The notes: generated by a model from the letters alone, not told the origin. Counted from the stretch's first letter, positions 51,928 through 61,822 are shown. The stretch: DNA of 64,000 nt from Massilia rubra (GCF_011682065.1 NZ_VUYU01000036.1:1-64000), one strand, 5' to 3'. Numbers and translations: made by a program.

Positions 51928-54753
51928 CTATTTGTTTTCCGGGTACAGCACCACCTGCACGTAATTGTTCATGTCGAAGTAGCGCTGGGCGGCCTGTTTC
52001 AGTTGCTCCGGCGTGATGGCATTGACCTTTTGCGGATACGCCAGGATCTCGGCCGGATCGCTCCCCTGAAGGTGCGCCGTCTGCAGGCGGTTAAGCCAGT
52101 AGCCGTTCTCGCGCAGCGCCTTCTGGTGGTTCTGCAGCCAGTTTTGCTTGACCTTGTTCAGGTCAGCCAGGTCCGGTCCTTGCTCCTTCATGCGCGCCAT
52201 CTCGGCCATTGCGGCGGCGATGACCTTGTCCACATTTTCCGGCCCGGTCGGCAGCGATGCCGTCACGGTGTAGTTCTCGTACGGGTATTTGCTCAAGCCG
52301 CCGCTCATGCCGCCGCCGTATATGAGCGCCAGCTTCTCGCGCAGGATGTCGGTGATGCGGATGTTGATCACTTCCAGCATCGCCTGCAAGCGCATCGCCT
52401 CGTCGTCCGAATACGGCGCTTCGCCGCTGAAATTGATCGACACGTTGCTTTTCGCTTCGGTCCCGCTGCGCACTTCCTTCTTCACCACGCCGCGCACCGG
52501 GCGCACGCCCACATCCTTGTAGCCCACCTCGATCTCGCCCACCGGCAGCGCGCCGAGGTAGGTCGCCAGCAGCGGCTTGACCTTGGCCAGGTCAAAACTG
52601 CCGACCAGGATGAATGTCATGTCCCTGGCGCTGAAAAAGCGCGCGCGGTACACCGCCAGCGCGCGCTCCAGATCGAGCTTGTCGAAGTCGGCGGGGCGCG
52701 CGGTGCGTGCCACGCGCGGATTGTCCCGGTACATGGTGCTGATCAGCGTATCGCGAAACACCGATTCCGGCTGCGCCATCGCGTTGCGCGCCGCTTCGAC
52801 CTGCTTGCCCACGAAGGACTTGTACAGGTCCGCGTCGCGCCGCACGCCGGTCATGCGCAGGTACACCAGTTGCAGCATGGTCTCGATGTCGTCGTTGGCG
52901 GCGCTGCCGCTGATGCCGTCCACGTGGTTCCCCAGCGTCAGGCTGACCGTGGCCGCTTTCCCCGCCAGGATTTTTTGCAGGTCGAGCGGCGAGTAGTCTT
53001 TCAGCCCCATCGTGCCCACCACCGCATTCGCATAGCGCGCGTTGACGATGTCGGCGTCGCTGAACAGGCTCTGGCCGCCGAAGCGCACGGCGCTCATCAT
53101 CACCTGGTCGTTGCGGAAGTCGGTCGGCTTGAGGATCACTTTCACGCCGTTCGACAAGGTCAAGCGGGTCAGCCCGAGTGCCTTGTCTTCGCTCTGCGCG
53201 ACGATGCCCCCGCCCGCCGGCGGCTTGTCCATCAGCTCTGTGGCCAGCGTCTTTTGCTCCTGCGCGCGCACCGTCACTTTTTCGGCCTGCGCCACCGCCG
53301 CCAGCAACTGGGCGCTGGTTGGCGCCGGGTTGTCTTCCCTGGCGCTGCCCATGTACACGACCAGCTTGGCCGATGCCGACGCCGCGGGAATGGTGGCGCG
53401 CGCGTAGCGGTTCATGTCGTCGAGCGTGATCGCCGGCAGCAGCTCGCGCACGTAAGCGAATTCGTTGGCGATGCCGGGAATGCTTTCCTGCTCGAGGAAG
53501 TTGCGCACGTATTCGCCGACATAGCTGCCCGAGTCGGTCTTGTCACGTTCGTTGTAGGCCAGTTCGTACTGGCGCATCATGTTCTTGCGCGCCCGTTCGA
53601 ATTCCTGGGCGCTGAAGCCGAACTGGCGGGTGCGCGCATTTTCCTGCACCAGCGCGTCGATGGCCGGCGTGGCGCCGCCTTTGCCCAGCGCCGCCGAGGC
53701 GTTGAACGAGGTGTAGCGTGGCGTCAGTTTGCCGACCGAGCTGGCGCCGGCCATGAACGGCGGATTGGCCTGCTGCGCCAGTTCCTGCATGCGCTGGCCC
53801 AGCATGCCGGTAAACAGCGACTCGACCAGTTTTTCGCGGTAGGCGCCGAAGGTGCCCTTGTCGATCGATTCCTTCACCGGGTAGCGGATCAGCAGTGCGT
53901 TGGACGACGCTTCCTTGTCGGTCACCACCAGCGCCTCCGTGTGGGCGCGCGTGGGAATGGCGGCGTAGGTGCGCGCGCGTGGCTTGGCCGGGTTTTTCAA
54001 CTGCCCGAAGTGCTGCTTGATGAGGCGCTCGGCGTCGACCGGGTCGATGTCGCCCACCGCCACCACCGCCATCAGGTCGGGCCGGTACCAGTCCTGGTAG
54101 AAGCGCCGGATCGCTTCGTGCTTGAAACCCTTGATGATGTGTTCCTGCCCGATCGGCATGCGCTGCGCGTAGCGCGAACCGTTGTACAGCTTGGGCATGA
54201 TCACCTTGTTCATGCGGTCGGCCGCGCCTTTGCCAAGCCGCAGTTCTTCCAGGATGATGCCGCGTTCCTTGTCGATGTCGGCCGCGTTCATGGTCAGCCC
54301 GCCCGCCCAGTCTTCCAGCACCAGGAAGCCCTTGTCGATGTTGTCGCGGTTATCGGTGGGGATCGGCAGGATGTACACCGTTTCGTCGAAGCTGGTGTAG
54401 GCATTCAGGTCGGCCCCGAACTTCACGCCGATCGACTGCAGGTACGACACCAGTTCGTGCTTCTTGAAGTTGGTCGAGCCGTTGAAGGCCATGTGTTCGG
54501 TGAAGTGGGCCAGGCCCTGCTGGTCATCGTCTTCCAGGATCGAGCCGGCCTTGACGACCAGGCGCAGTTCGAGCTTTTTCTCGGGCTTGCCGTTTTTCTG
54601 GATGTAGTAAGTCAGTCCGTTGGCCAGCTTGCCCACCTTGACCTGCGGTCCTGCCGGTATCGCGTCGTCCAGCTTGATGGCGGCCTGGGCGCTCAGTACG
54701 AACGCCATCAGGAGGGTGGCCGCACAAGCGGATCGAACGGAATACTTGGTCAT
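51928..54753 (-). CDS. M16 family zinc metallopeptidase (two-domain)
   Basis: This 941-residue exported protease has a signal peptide (LLMAFVLSAQA). The inverted zinc motif HFTEH at residues 83-87 (His83, Glu86, His87) is in the first M16 domain. A second M16-like half begins near residue 480 and lacks the motif, as expected for the clamshell of pitrilysin-type enzymes. It should degrade peptides in the periplasm. It is a single gene, and its upstream side abuts the 3' end of the REC-GAF-PAS gene. Confidence 0.94.
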   Translation of the reverse strand: MTKYSVRSACAATLLMAFVLSAQAAIKLDDAIPAGPQVKVGKLANGLTYYIQKNGKPEKKLELRLVVKAGSILEDDDQQGLAHFTEHMAFNGSTNFKKHELVSYLQSIGVKFGADLNAYTSFDETVYILPIPTDNRDNIDKGFLVLEDWAGGLTMNAADIDKERGIILEELRLGKGAADRMNKVIMPKLYNGSRYAQRMPIGQEHIIKGFKHEAIRRFYQDWYRPDLMAVVAVGDIDPVDAERLIKQHFGQLKNPAKPRARTYAAIPTRAHTEALVVTDKEASSNALLIRYPVKESIDKGTFGAYREKLVESLFTGMLGQRMQELAQQANPPFMAGASSVGKLTPRYTSFNASAALGKGGATPAIDALVQENARTRQFGFSAQEFERARKNMMRQYELAYNERDKTDSGSYVGEYVRNFLEQESIPGIANEFAYVRELLPAITLDDMNRYARATIPAASASAKLVVYMGSAREDNPAPTSAQLLAAVAQAEKVTVRAQEQKTLATELMDKPPAGGGIVAQSEDKALGLTRLTLSNGVKVILKPTDFRNDQVMMSAVRFGGQSLFSDADIVNARYANAVVGTMGLKDYSPLDLQKILAGKAATVSLTLGNHVDGISGSAANDDIETMLQLVYLRMTGVRRDADLYKSFVGKQVEAARNAMAQPESVFRDTLISTMYRDNPRVARTARPADFDKLDLERALAVYRARFFSARDMTFILVGSFDLAKVKPLLATYLGALPVGEIEVGYKDVGVRPVRGVVKKEVRSGTEAKSNVSINFSGEAPYSDDEAMRLQAMLEVINIRITDILREKLALIYGGGMSGGLSKYPYENYTVTASLPTGPENVDKVIAAAMAEMARMKEQGPDLADLNKVKQNWLQNHQKALRENGYWLNRLQTAHLQGSDPAEILAYPQKVNAITPEQLKQAAQRYFDMNNYVQVVLYPENK

Positions 54754-54790
54754 TAGCGTCTCTGCAATGTTTTCTGGTAGAGCGCGGATT

Positions 54791-57652
54791 CTACTCCTTC
54801 GCCCGGTCTCCTACCGGAAGGGGCTGTGGCACCGGCAGCGCCAGGCGCGCGTCCGAGGCGATCAGCGCCGCCATCGCGTCGGCCGCCAGCGGGCGGCTGA
54901 ACAGGTAGCCCTGCACTTCGTCGCAGCCGATGCGCTGCAAGAAGGCCAGCTGCTCCTGCGTCTCCACGCCCTCGGCCACCACCGACAGCGACAGCCCGTG
55001 CGCCAGCGCGATGGTGGCCTGGGCGATGGCGGCGCTGCGCGGGTCGGTGATGATATTGCGTACAAAACTCTGGTCGATCTTGAGCTTGTCGAGCATGAAG
55101 CGCGACAGGTAGCCAAGCGACGAATAGCCGGTGCCGAAGTCGTCGAGCGAGATCGATACGCCCATGCCGGTCAGTTCGGCCAGCTGCACTTCGGCCGCTT
55201 CGCTGTCGCGCATCATGACGCTTTCGGTCAGTTCGATCTCCAGGTACTGCGGCGCCAGGCCGGATTCGCGCAGCGCCTCGCGCACCACGGCCGGCACGGT
55301 GCCGGCGGTGAACTGGTGCGCCGAGACATTCACCGCCACCCGCAGCGGCGCCAGGCCCGCGTCCTGCCAGGCCTTGTTCTGCATGCAGGCCTGGCGGATC
55401 ACCCAGTTCCCGATCGGCAGGATCAGGCCCGTATCCTCGGCCAGCGCGATGAAGTCGCCCGGGCCGACCTGGCCCAGTTCCGGACTTCTCCAGCGCAGCA
55501 GCGCTTCCATGCTGCAGATGCGGCCGTCCGCCAGCGACACCTGCGGCTGGTAGTGCAGCGACAGTTCGTTGCGTTCGATGGCGCGGCGCAGGTGCGTTTC
55601 GAGCGCCATCCAGCGCAGCGCATGCGCGTTCATCTCGCCCTTGAAGAAGCGAAAACCATTGCGCCCCGCATCCTTCATGTGCGACAGCGCCACGTCGGCC
55701 GCTTTCAGCAATTCGCTCGGATTGGCGCCGTCGCGCGGGTAGATGCTGATGCCCACGCTGGTGGTGACGATCAGTTCATGGCCGCCGGCGTGGAACGGTT
55801 GCGCGATTTCGTCGATCAGGCGGCGCACCGCCACGATGATGGCGTCCGAGTCCAGGCATTCGGTCAGCAGCAGCACGAATTCGTCGCTGCCCAGGTGCGC
55901 CAGCGAGTCGGCCGGACCGGCCAGCAGGCCCGCGCGGCGCGCCACTTCCTGCAGCAGGGCGTCGCCGGCTTCATGTCCCAGGCTGTCGTTGATGCGTTGC
56001 AGGCGGTCGATGTTAAACAGCAGCAGGGCGATCTGGCGGTCGCCGTGGCGCGCCGAGGCGATCGCCTGCTGCATCCGTTCGGTCAGCACCGAGCGGTTCG
56101 GCAGCAGGGTCAATGGATCGTGGTTGCTCAGGAAGTCGACCTGATGGTGCGCCGCCTTGAGCGCGCTGATGTCGCTCGACACCGACACGTAGGCGTCGAT
56201 CTCGCCGCCGGCGCCGCGCACCGCGTTGATGCTGATCCGCTCCGGGTACACCTGGCCGTTCTTGCGGCGGTTGCAGATCTCGCCGCGCCATTGGCCGGTG
56301 CTGGTCAGGCTGGCCCAGATCGCGCGGTAGAAGGCCGTGTCGTGCCGCCCCGAGCGCAGCAGGCGCGGATTGCGGCCCAGGACGTCCGCTTCGCTGTAGC
56401 CGCTAATGTGTTCGAAGGCCGGATTGACGGCGATGATGTCGGCATGCGCGTCCGTCATCATGATGCTCTCTTGCGTGCTCTCGAGGATGCGGGCCGACAG
56501 GCGCAGCCGCTGTTCGCTCTCGCGCAGGGCGCGGTCAGCCTGCTGGCGCGCGGCCGCCTCCAGCTGCAATTGGGCGGCGTGGCGCTGCACCACTTCGTAC
56601 AGGCACAGGTTTTCGTAGGCCACCGCCAGCTGCGCGCCGAGCGTGACGCCGATGCGTTCATCTTCGTGGCTGAACGGTTGCGCACCGGCCGCGCGCGTGC
56701 AGTACATCCAGCCATACAGCTGGTTGCGGTCGCGGATCGCCAGTCCCAAAAAGCCGTCCGCCGCCGGATGGCCGGCGGGCAGGGCGGCCTGGCCCTGCAC
56801 GCGCAGCGCCAGCGGTTGTTCGAGCAGGGCGCCGGGCAGGCGCTGCGGGTCGAGCGCGGCGGCCATCAAGAGCTCGCGCCCGACGCCGAGGGCGCCCAGG
56901 TGGCGCACGCGCTGTTCGCCGCTGTCGAGCAGGCACACGGCCACGCAGTCGGCGTCCAGGATCGCGCTGGCCGCTTGCAAAAACACGCCGAGCATGGCGT
57001 CGGCATTGCGTTCGCCGGTCAGGCGCAGGCTCATTTCTTCCAGCGCGGCCAGGCGCGCGGCCACGCTGCGCAAGCCGCTCATGCGCTCGCCGAGCAGGCT
57101 GGCCAGCTCGGACCCGAGTGCGGGATTGGCGACCGCGTGGCGATCGAGCAGGGCGCCGAGCGCATGGCGCGCCGACACCAGGGCGTCGTCGATGCTGCTG
57201 CCCAGGTCCGTGCCCACGGCCGCTGCCGCTGCCGCCGTCGTCGCAGCGGCGCCGATGGTGCCGGCGCGCTCGCCCGCCTGGTGCGCCAGTCCCAGTTCGC
57301 CATGCACGGCGGCCAGGATGTCTTCCGGGTCGGCCGGCTTGGCCAGCACCCGCGAGACGCCGCAGCTGCGCGCCAGCGCCATCGTTTCGCTGACCGCGTA
57401 GATGGCCGAGTAAAAAATCACGCGGGTGGCGGCCAGTTCCGGGTCGGCGCGCAGCTGCTGCACGAATTCGTAGCCGTCCATGGCCGGCATCAGGATGTCG
57501 GTGATGATCAGGTCCGGCCGCTCGGCGCGTACCTGGGCCAGCGCGTGCGCGCCATCGTAGGCTTCGAGCAGGCGGTGGCCGGTGTGGCCGAGCAGGGCGC
57601 TCAGGTAGCGCCGGTTCGACGGCCGGTCGTCGACGATCAGGATCGTGGACAT
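54791..57652 (-). CDS. REC-GAF-PAS-GGDEF-EAL cyclic-di-GMP signalling protein
   Basis: This 953-residue cytoplasmic protein is read from MSTILIVDD at 57652. It has a receiver domain at 1-120 (phosphoacceptor Asp52 in IITDILMPAMDG), a GAF domain at about 205-340 and a PAS domain at about 380-490. A GGDEF domain follows at about 505-665, with its site altered to GSDEF. The EAL domain at about 685-930 is intact (MEALLRW and DDFGTGYSS). The EAL suggests c-di-GMP hydrolysis and the altered GGDEF may be a GTP-binding regulator. No cognate histidine kinase is adjacent. Confidence 0.92.
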   Translation of the reverse strand: MSTILIVDDRPSNRRYLSALLGHTGHRLLEAYDGAHALAQVRAERPDLIITDILMPAMDGYEFVQQLRADPELAATRVIFYSAIYAVSETMALARSCGVSRVLAKPADPEDILAAVHGELGLAHQAGERAGTIGAAATTAAAAAAVGTDLGSSIDDALVSARHALGALLDRHAVANPALGSELASLLGERMSGLRSVAARLAALEEMSLRLTGERNADAMLGVFLQAASAILDADCVAVCLLDSGEQRVRHLGALGVGRELLMAAALDPQRLPGALLEQPLALRVQGQAALPAGHPAADGFLGLAIRDRNQLYGWMYCTRAAGAQPFSHEDERIGVTLGAQLAVAYENLCLYEVVQRHAAQLQLEAAARQQADRALRESEQRLRLSARILESTQESIMMTDAHADIIAVNPAFEHISGYSEADVLGRNPRLLRSGRHDTAFYRAIWASLTSTGQWRGEICNRRKNGQVYPERISINAVRGAGGEIDAYVSVSSDISALKAAHHQVDFLSNHDPLTLLPNRSVLTERMQQAIASARHGDRQIALLLFNIDRLQRINDSLGHEAGDALLQEVARRAGLLAGPADSLAHLGSDEFVLLLTECLDSDAIIVAVRRLIDEIAQPFHAGGHELIVTTSVGISIYPRDGANPSELLKAADVALSHMKDAGRNGFRFFKGEMNAHALRWMALETHLRRAIERNELSLHYQPQVSLADGRICSMEALLRWRSPELGQVGPGDFIALAEDTGLILPIGNWVIRQACMQNKAWQDAGLAPLRVAVNVSAHQFTAGTVPAVVREALRESGLAPQYLEIELTESVMMRDSEAAEVQLAELTGMGVSISLDDFGTGYSSLGYLSRFMLDKLKIDQSFVRNIITDPRSAAIAQATIALAHGLSLSVVAEGVETQEQLAFLQRIGCDEVQGYLFSRPLAADAMAALIASDARLALPVPQPLPVGDRAKE

Positions 57653-58002
57653 AGGCCATGCTCCGGTTGCCAGGATCGTGCGCGGGGGTGGTCGTGAAAG
57701 CGTGCTGGCATAGTGGCTCCGGGCCACGCTCCGGCAGGCGAAAGACGGAAGGCGAGGCCTGCAGTGATAATAATGCAGGCCGGCGCGCGCTCCGGAAATT
57801 TGTTTCGGATCGTTTTAAAAAGAGTAACATTCCCTTATCATTTCAAGCATATTGTTGTCCCAGTGCAACGAATTGACAGGCCGACAAGTGCCGGCAGTGT
57901 GGGGCGCGAATATCTTCCCGAGCTTAGGTCAGTTGAAGTCGGGTAAATCCTTTAAAATAGCGGATTACGCTCCAGCAGCTTTCCGTCTCCGAGGAACATG
58001 TC
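57653..58002. other. Divergent intergenic region upstream of ribB(X)
   Basis: This 350-bp region carries the ribB(X) promoter on the plus strand and the REC-GAF-PAS promoter on the minus strand. No FMN riboswitch consensus (such as AGGGGCGGGGTG) was found, so feedback by FMN through RNA is not supported here. Confidence 0.45.
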
Positions 58003-59172
58003 ATGTCAATCTCCAGTACCCCCGAAATCGTCGAAGAATTGCGCGCAGGGCGCATGGTCATCCTGGTCGATGAAGAAGACCGCGAAAATGAGGGGGACCT
58101 GGTGCTGGCGGCCGATTTCGTGACGCCTGAAGCCATCAATTTCATGGTCAAGCACGCGCGCGGGCTGGTTTGCCTGACCCTGACCGAAGAACGCTGCAAG
58201 CAGCTGAATCTGTCGATGATGACGTCGAGCAACGGTACCTTTTACGGCACCAACTTCACGGTCTCGATCGAAGCGGCCGAAGGCGTCACCACCGGCATCT
58301 CGGCGGCCGACCGCGCCAAGACCATCCAGGTGGCGGTGGCCAAGAACGCCAGCCCGGCCGATATCGTCCAGCCGGGCCACATTTTCCCGCTCAAGGCCCA
58401 GCGCGGCGGCGTGCTGATGCGCGCCGGCCACACCGAAGCCGGCTGCGACCTGACCGAGATGGCCGGCCTGACCCCGGCCTCGGTCATCTGCGAAATCCTC
58501 AAGGATGACGGCACCATGGCGCGCTTGCCGGACTTGCTGGAATTTGCCAAAGAACACAATCTGAAAATCGGCACCATCGCCGACCTGATCCACTATCGCG
58601 GGCAGAACGAGTGCCTGGTCGAGCGCATCGCCGAGCGCACCATGCAGACCGCCTACGGTCAGTTCCGCCTGATCGCCTTCCGCGACAAGCCGAGCGGCTC
58701 GGCCCACCTGGCCATGGTGCATGGCGACCTGGCGCCGAACCTCGATGCGCTGGTGCGCGTGCATCAGCCGGTCTCGATCCTCGACCTGCTCGACAGCGAA
58801 GCGACCACCCATTCCTGGACCATGGCGTCGTCGATGCAGGCGATCAAGCAAGCCGACCGTGGGGTGATGGTGCTGCTCAACTGCGGCGAGACGGCCGAGC
58901 AACTGTTTGCCCAGTTCGCCGCCCTCGACGCCAACAGCAAGCCGACCGGACGCGCCGCCAGCATGGACTTGCGCACTTATGGTATCGGCGCCCAGATCCT
59001 CAAGGACCTGGGTGTGGGCAAGATGGAATTGCTGGCCAGCCCGCGCAAAATGCCTTCCATGACCGGTTTCGACCTGGAAGTGACCGGCTATCGCGCCCGG
59101 CCCGATGGCGCGTCGCATAGCGCGTCGCCTGGCGCGTCGCATGGCGAGCCGTCCGCCAAGGCAGCCGCCTGA
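58003..59172 (+). CDS. ribB: 3,4-dihydroxy-2-butanone 4-phosphate synthase with degenerate GTP cyclohydrolase II domain (RibBX type)
   Basis: The protein has 389 residues. The N-terminal DHBP synthase domain (1-205) has the acidic active-site loop [10 protein letters not shown] at 23-32 and [10 protein letters not shown]. The C-terminal domain (about 206-375) is related to GTP cyclohydrolase II but reads [13 protein letters not shown] at 251-263, where active enzymes have zinc-binding cysteines, so the zinc site is missing. Proteins of this kind (RibBX) supply only DHBP synthase activity. The GTP cyclohydrolase must be encoded elsewhere. ribH follows 53 bases later. Confidence 0.93.
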   Translation: MSISSTPEIVEELRAGRMVILVDEEDRENEGDLVLAADFVTPEAINFMVKHARGLVCLTLTEERCKQLNLSMMTSSNGTFYGTNFTVSIEAAEGVTTGISAADRAKTIQVAVAKNASPADIVQPGHIFPLKAQRGGVLMRAGHTEAGCDLTEMAGLTPASVICEILKDDGTMARLPDLLEFAKEHNLKIGTIADLIHYRGQNECLVERIAERTMQTAYGQFRLIAFRDKPSGSAHLAMVHGDLAPNLDALVRVHQPVSILDLLDSEATTHSWTMASSMQAIKQADRGVMVLLNCGETAEQLFAQFAALDANSKPTGRAASMDLRTYGIGAQILKDLGVGKMELLASPRKMPSMTGFDLEVTGYRARPDGASHSASPGASHGEPSAKAAA

Positions 59173-59225
59173 AGCGGTACACTCCATATTCAATCACACA
59201 CACATATATATAGAAGGGGTCTGCC

Positions 59226-59705
59226 ATGACCGTAGGAACTTATGAAAGCAATCTGACCGGTGCAGGCCTGCGCGTTGGGATCGTCCAGGCGCGTTTTAAC
59301 GCCGATGTGGGCCACGGCCTGCTGTCGGCCTGCCTGGCCGAACTCAAGCACCTGGGCGTGACCGACGAAGACGTGCTGCACGTCACCGTGCCGGGCGCGC
59401 TCGAAATCCCGCTGGCGCTGCAAAAAATGGCCGAAACCCAGCAGTTCGACGCGCTGGTCGCGCTCGGCGCGGTCATTCGCGGCGAAACTTATCACTTCGA
59501 GCTGGTGTCGAACGAATCGGGCGCCGGTATCACCCGCATCGGCCTCGACTATGGCATCGCCATCGCGAATGCCGTGCTCACCACCGAAAACGACGAGCAG
59601 GCTGAAGTGCGCATGGCGGAAAAAGGCGCGGAAGCGGCGCGTTGCGCCGTCGAAATGGCCAACCTGCTGATCGCGCTCGAAGAACTGCAAGCTGACGAAG
59701 ACTGA
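59226..59705 (+). CDS. ribH: 6,7-dimethyl-8-ribityllumazine synthase
   Basis: This 159-residue enzyme joins the ribB product with the ribD product to make lumazine. Conserved features are [11 protein letters not shown] near the N-terminus, [11 protein letters not shown] and [12 protein letters not shown], the last containing the catalytic His region. It forms icosahedral or decameric shells in other bacteria. It lies between ribB and nusB as in most betaproteobacteria. Confidence 0.97.
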   Translation: MTVGTYESNLTGAGLRVGIVQARFNADVGHGLLSACLAELKHLGVTDEDVLHVTVPGALEIPLALQKMAETQQFDALVALGAVIRGETYHFELVSNESGAGITRIGLDYGIAIANAVLTTENDEQAEVRMAEKGAEAARCAVEMANLLIALEELQADED

Positions 59706-59779
59706 TTCCGGGCTGTCAGCAACACATCGTCCAGAACACGTAGTTAAGAACAAACGGTAATAAAGAAGGTAAGAAGACC

Positions 59780-60250
59780 ATGACAGAGAAAACCTTGCAC
59801 GCCAATCCCAGCAAGAACCGCACGCCGCGCCACCGGGCGCGCGAGTTCGCCTTGCAGGGCTTGTATCAATGGCTGCTGAACAATGAAGACGCCACCACGG
59901 TCGTGAACAACATCCGCGCGGCGCACGGCTTCGAAAAAGCCGACGCCGACCACTTTGCGGTGCTGTTGTATGGCGCGATCAAGGATTCGGTGGCCTTGCG
60001 CGAGGCGTTCGCGCCGCTGATCGACCGCGGCGTGGCCGAGTTGTCCCCGATCGAGCACGCGGTGCTGCTGATCGGCGCGTTCGAGCTGAAAAACAACCTG
60101 GATATTCCTTACCGCGTTGTCATCAACGAAGCGGTCGAGCTGACCAAGTCGTTCGGCGGTATCGACGGCCACAAGTACGTCAACGGCGTGCTCGACAAAC
60201 TGGCGCCGAAGCTGCGCGCCGACGAAGTCGCGGGCGACACCCGCCGCTAA
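59780..60250 (+). CDS. nusB: Transcription antitermination factor NusB
   Basis: The 156-residue all-helical protein begins with a basic stretch ([20 protein letters not shown]). The conserved C-terminal [21 protein letters not shown] and [13 protein letters not shown] follow. NusB binds boxA RNA with NusE to antiterminate rRNA transcription. It is the last gene of the rib operon, terminated by a strong hairpin at 60406-60437 after a repeat array. Confidence 0.97.
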   Translation: MTEKTLHANPSKNRTPRHRAREFALQGLYQWLLNNEDATTVVNNIRAAHGFEKADADHFAVLLYGAIKDSVALREAFAPLIDRGVAELSPIEHAVLLIGAFELKNNLDIPYRVVINEAVELTKSFGGIDGHKYVNGVLDKLAPKLRADEVAGDTRR

Positions 60251-60368
60251 GGGGTCAGACCCCGGTTTTTCAGTTAGGGGTCTGACCCCGGTGTGAGCCC
60301 AGGGGTCAGACCCCGGTTTTTCAGTTGGGGGGTCTGACCCCGGTTTTTCAGTTGGGGGGTCTGACCCC
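60251..60368. repeat. Five-copy GGGGTC(A/T)GACCCC repeat array
   Basis: Thirteen-base cores GGGGTCAGACCCC or GGGGTCTGACCCC occur at 60251, 60277, 60302, 60329 and 60356, separated by variable GGTTTTTCAGTT-type spacers. Cores are palindromic except the centre base. There is no CRISPR-like regular spacing and no cas genes. Similar dispersed repeats occur in Oxalobacteraceae. Confidence 0.75.
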
Positions 60369-60405
60369 GGTGTAAGCTCCGCCGCAGGACCCCGGTGCCC
60401 GCCCA

Positions 60406-60437
60406 CAAAAAAGCCCGATGCAAGCATCGGGCTTTTT
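60406..60437. terminator. Bidirectional rho-independent terminator between nusB and the lytic transglycosylase
   Basis: A 9-10 bp GC-rich stem (AAGCCCGATG / CATCGGGCTT) with a 4-base loop is flanked by A-runs upstream and T-runs downstream. It can therefore terminate both the plus-strand rib/nusB transcript and the minus-strand lytic transglycosylase transcript. Confidence 0.9.
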
Positions 60438-60467
60438 CACATCCCACACTATATATAGTGCAGCGAA

Positions 60468-61352
60468 TCACAAACCGGCGATCTGCTCCTGCGATGCTTT
60501 CTCCGCCATCACCGGTTTCGGTGCGGCCGGGGCGGTAAACGTCGGCACTTTCTTGCCGCTCGCCACCAGCTTGAGCTTCTGATACTCGTTCATCACGCGC
60601 GAGCCGTAGCCCTGGTCGGTTTCGAACGCCGCGGCGCCCACGTACGTCTTCAGGCCGGCTTCCACCGAACCGCCGCGTTTCACGTATTCCTTCAGGATCA
60701 GCGAGCCGACGCGGATATTGGCCACGGGATTGAGCGCAGCCCGGGTCCCACCCATGTCCTGGAACTTTTCGTGGTGAATCTTCGACATCACCTGCATCAG
60801 CCCCTGCGCGCCCACCGGGCTCTCGGCAAAGGGATTCAAGCCCGATTCGATCGCCATGACCGCCAGGATCAGCAGCGGATCGAGCTTGATTTCGCGCGCC
60901 GTCGAATAGGCGGTCGAGACCAGCATGTCGGCGGCGTCGCCGGCGACGCGGTAGCGCTTGGACAGCCAGGTTGTCACAAACTCCTGCTGCTTGCGGTTGG
61001 CCTTGATGGCCTTGTCGTCGAGCGCCAGGATAGCCGGCTGGTTGGCAATGAGCACCGCCGGAGCGGGTGCGGTCATCAAGGCTGACAGGCCGGGCGCCTG
61101 CACGGGCGCGCGCGCGACGACGGGCGCCGGCTTGACCGGCTGCGCCAGCATCTGCGAGGCTTCATGCGCCAGTTCGGGACGCAGGTACAGCAAAGCCATC
61201 ATGGCCAGTGCGGAAACACCAAAGAACGTCAGTGTGTGTTGCATCGTGGTCAGGAGACCACGCGCCGTTTTGCTCACGGAAGACCACGTGAATGGCTGGC
61301 ATGCCATTGTTTGGGCGAGCTTTGCTGTCGCCCCGTTGAAACGATGTATCAT
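60468..61352 (-). CDS. Lytic transglycosylase, SLT family
   Basis: The 294-residue protein is read from ATG at 61352 (preceded by AAGGGGAA). It has a hydrophobic membrane anchor near residues 40-57 and a low-complexity Pro/Ala linker. The SLT (goose-lysozyme-like) domain has catalytic Glu169 in AVMAIESGLNPFAESPVGA and the downstream GLMQVM, NPVANIRVGS and AYVG-like segment (LKTYVGAA). It should cleave peptidoglycan glycosidic bonds to form anhydromuropeptides. An open frame to 61460 adds nothing recognisable. Confidence 0.88.
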   Translation of the reverse strand: MIHRFNGATAKLAQTMACQPFTWSSVSKTARGLLTTMQHTLTFFGVSALAMMALLYLRPELAHEASQMLAQPVKPAPVVARAPVQAPGLSALMTAPAPAVLIANQPAILALDDKAIKANRKQQEFVTTWLSKRYRVAGDAADMLVSTAYSTAREIKLDPLLILAVMAIESGLNPFAESPVGAQGLMQVMSKIHHEKFQDMGGTRAALNPVANIRVGSLILKEYVKRGGSVEAGLKTYVGAAAFETDQGYGSRVMNEYQKLKLVASGKKVPTFTAPAAPKPVMAEKASQEQIAGL

Positions 61353-61822
61353 CGAATTCCCCTTTGTCGCGGAAAAAGCCGTCCCTACACCGCGCGTTGG
61401 CGCAGCGGGCTGACAAATGCCGTGCATCAGAAATATCGTCCATCGCCGCCGCTCGGGCACGCGATTAACGCCGTCATTGCTCGCTTCAGCTGGTCGTTCC
61501 CAGTGGTATTGGACCAGTAGCTAAACAACTTTTTCGGGGGAGAAGGCAGACGCCTATTGAAAACACTCCTTAAAATGTCATTGGGGCCCCGACCCCGTGA
61601 AGTTATGAGACAGGCTAGAATCGTGTCCGTGGACAGTGCCTGCTCATCAAGTAGGGCGAATTGTAGAAGCGGGTATATACTAAGTCAATACTAACACAAA
61701 CATTCTATATTACTTTTAGATCTAGCTTTTTCTGTTGCATTGCACCAAAGCCCTATGAAATCAATAACTTGGCATGGCTAATTGAACAACCATGCTTACA
61801 TGAAAAAAAGAATTAAAAACCG
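61353..61822. other. Divergent intergenic region upstream of ubiD
   Basis: This 470-bp region is GC-rich near the transglycosylase and distinctly AT-rich from about 61600 to 61820, where the ubiD promoter should lie. The ubiD ATG at 61823 has only a weak ribosome-binding site (AAAAAAAGAATT). No ncRNA or repeat was recognised. Confidence 0.4.

Noticed and set aside
51853-57697. Two long plus-strand ORFs (967 and 1025 residues) opposite the M16 and REC-GAF-PAS genes
   Set aside because: Their translations are rich in His, Arg, Gln and Val typical of complementary frames of GC-rich genes. The minus-strand products carry clear catalytic motifs.
57653-58002. FMN riboswitch upstream of ribB
   Set aside because: The conserved AGGGGCGGGGTG and CCNACCGGCGGT blocks are absent.
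60251-60368. Possible CRISPR array
   Set aside because: The cores are 13-bp palindromes with irregular, partly identical short spacers, and no cas genes are present.
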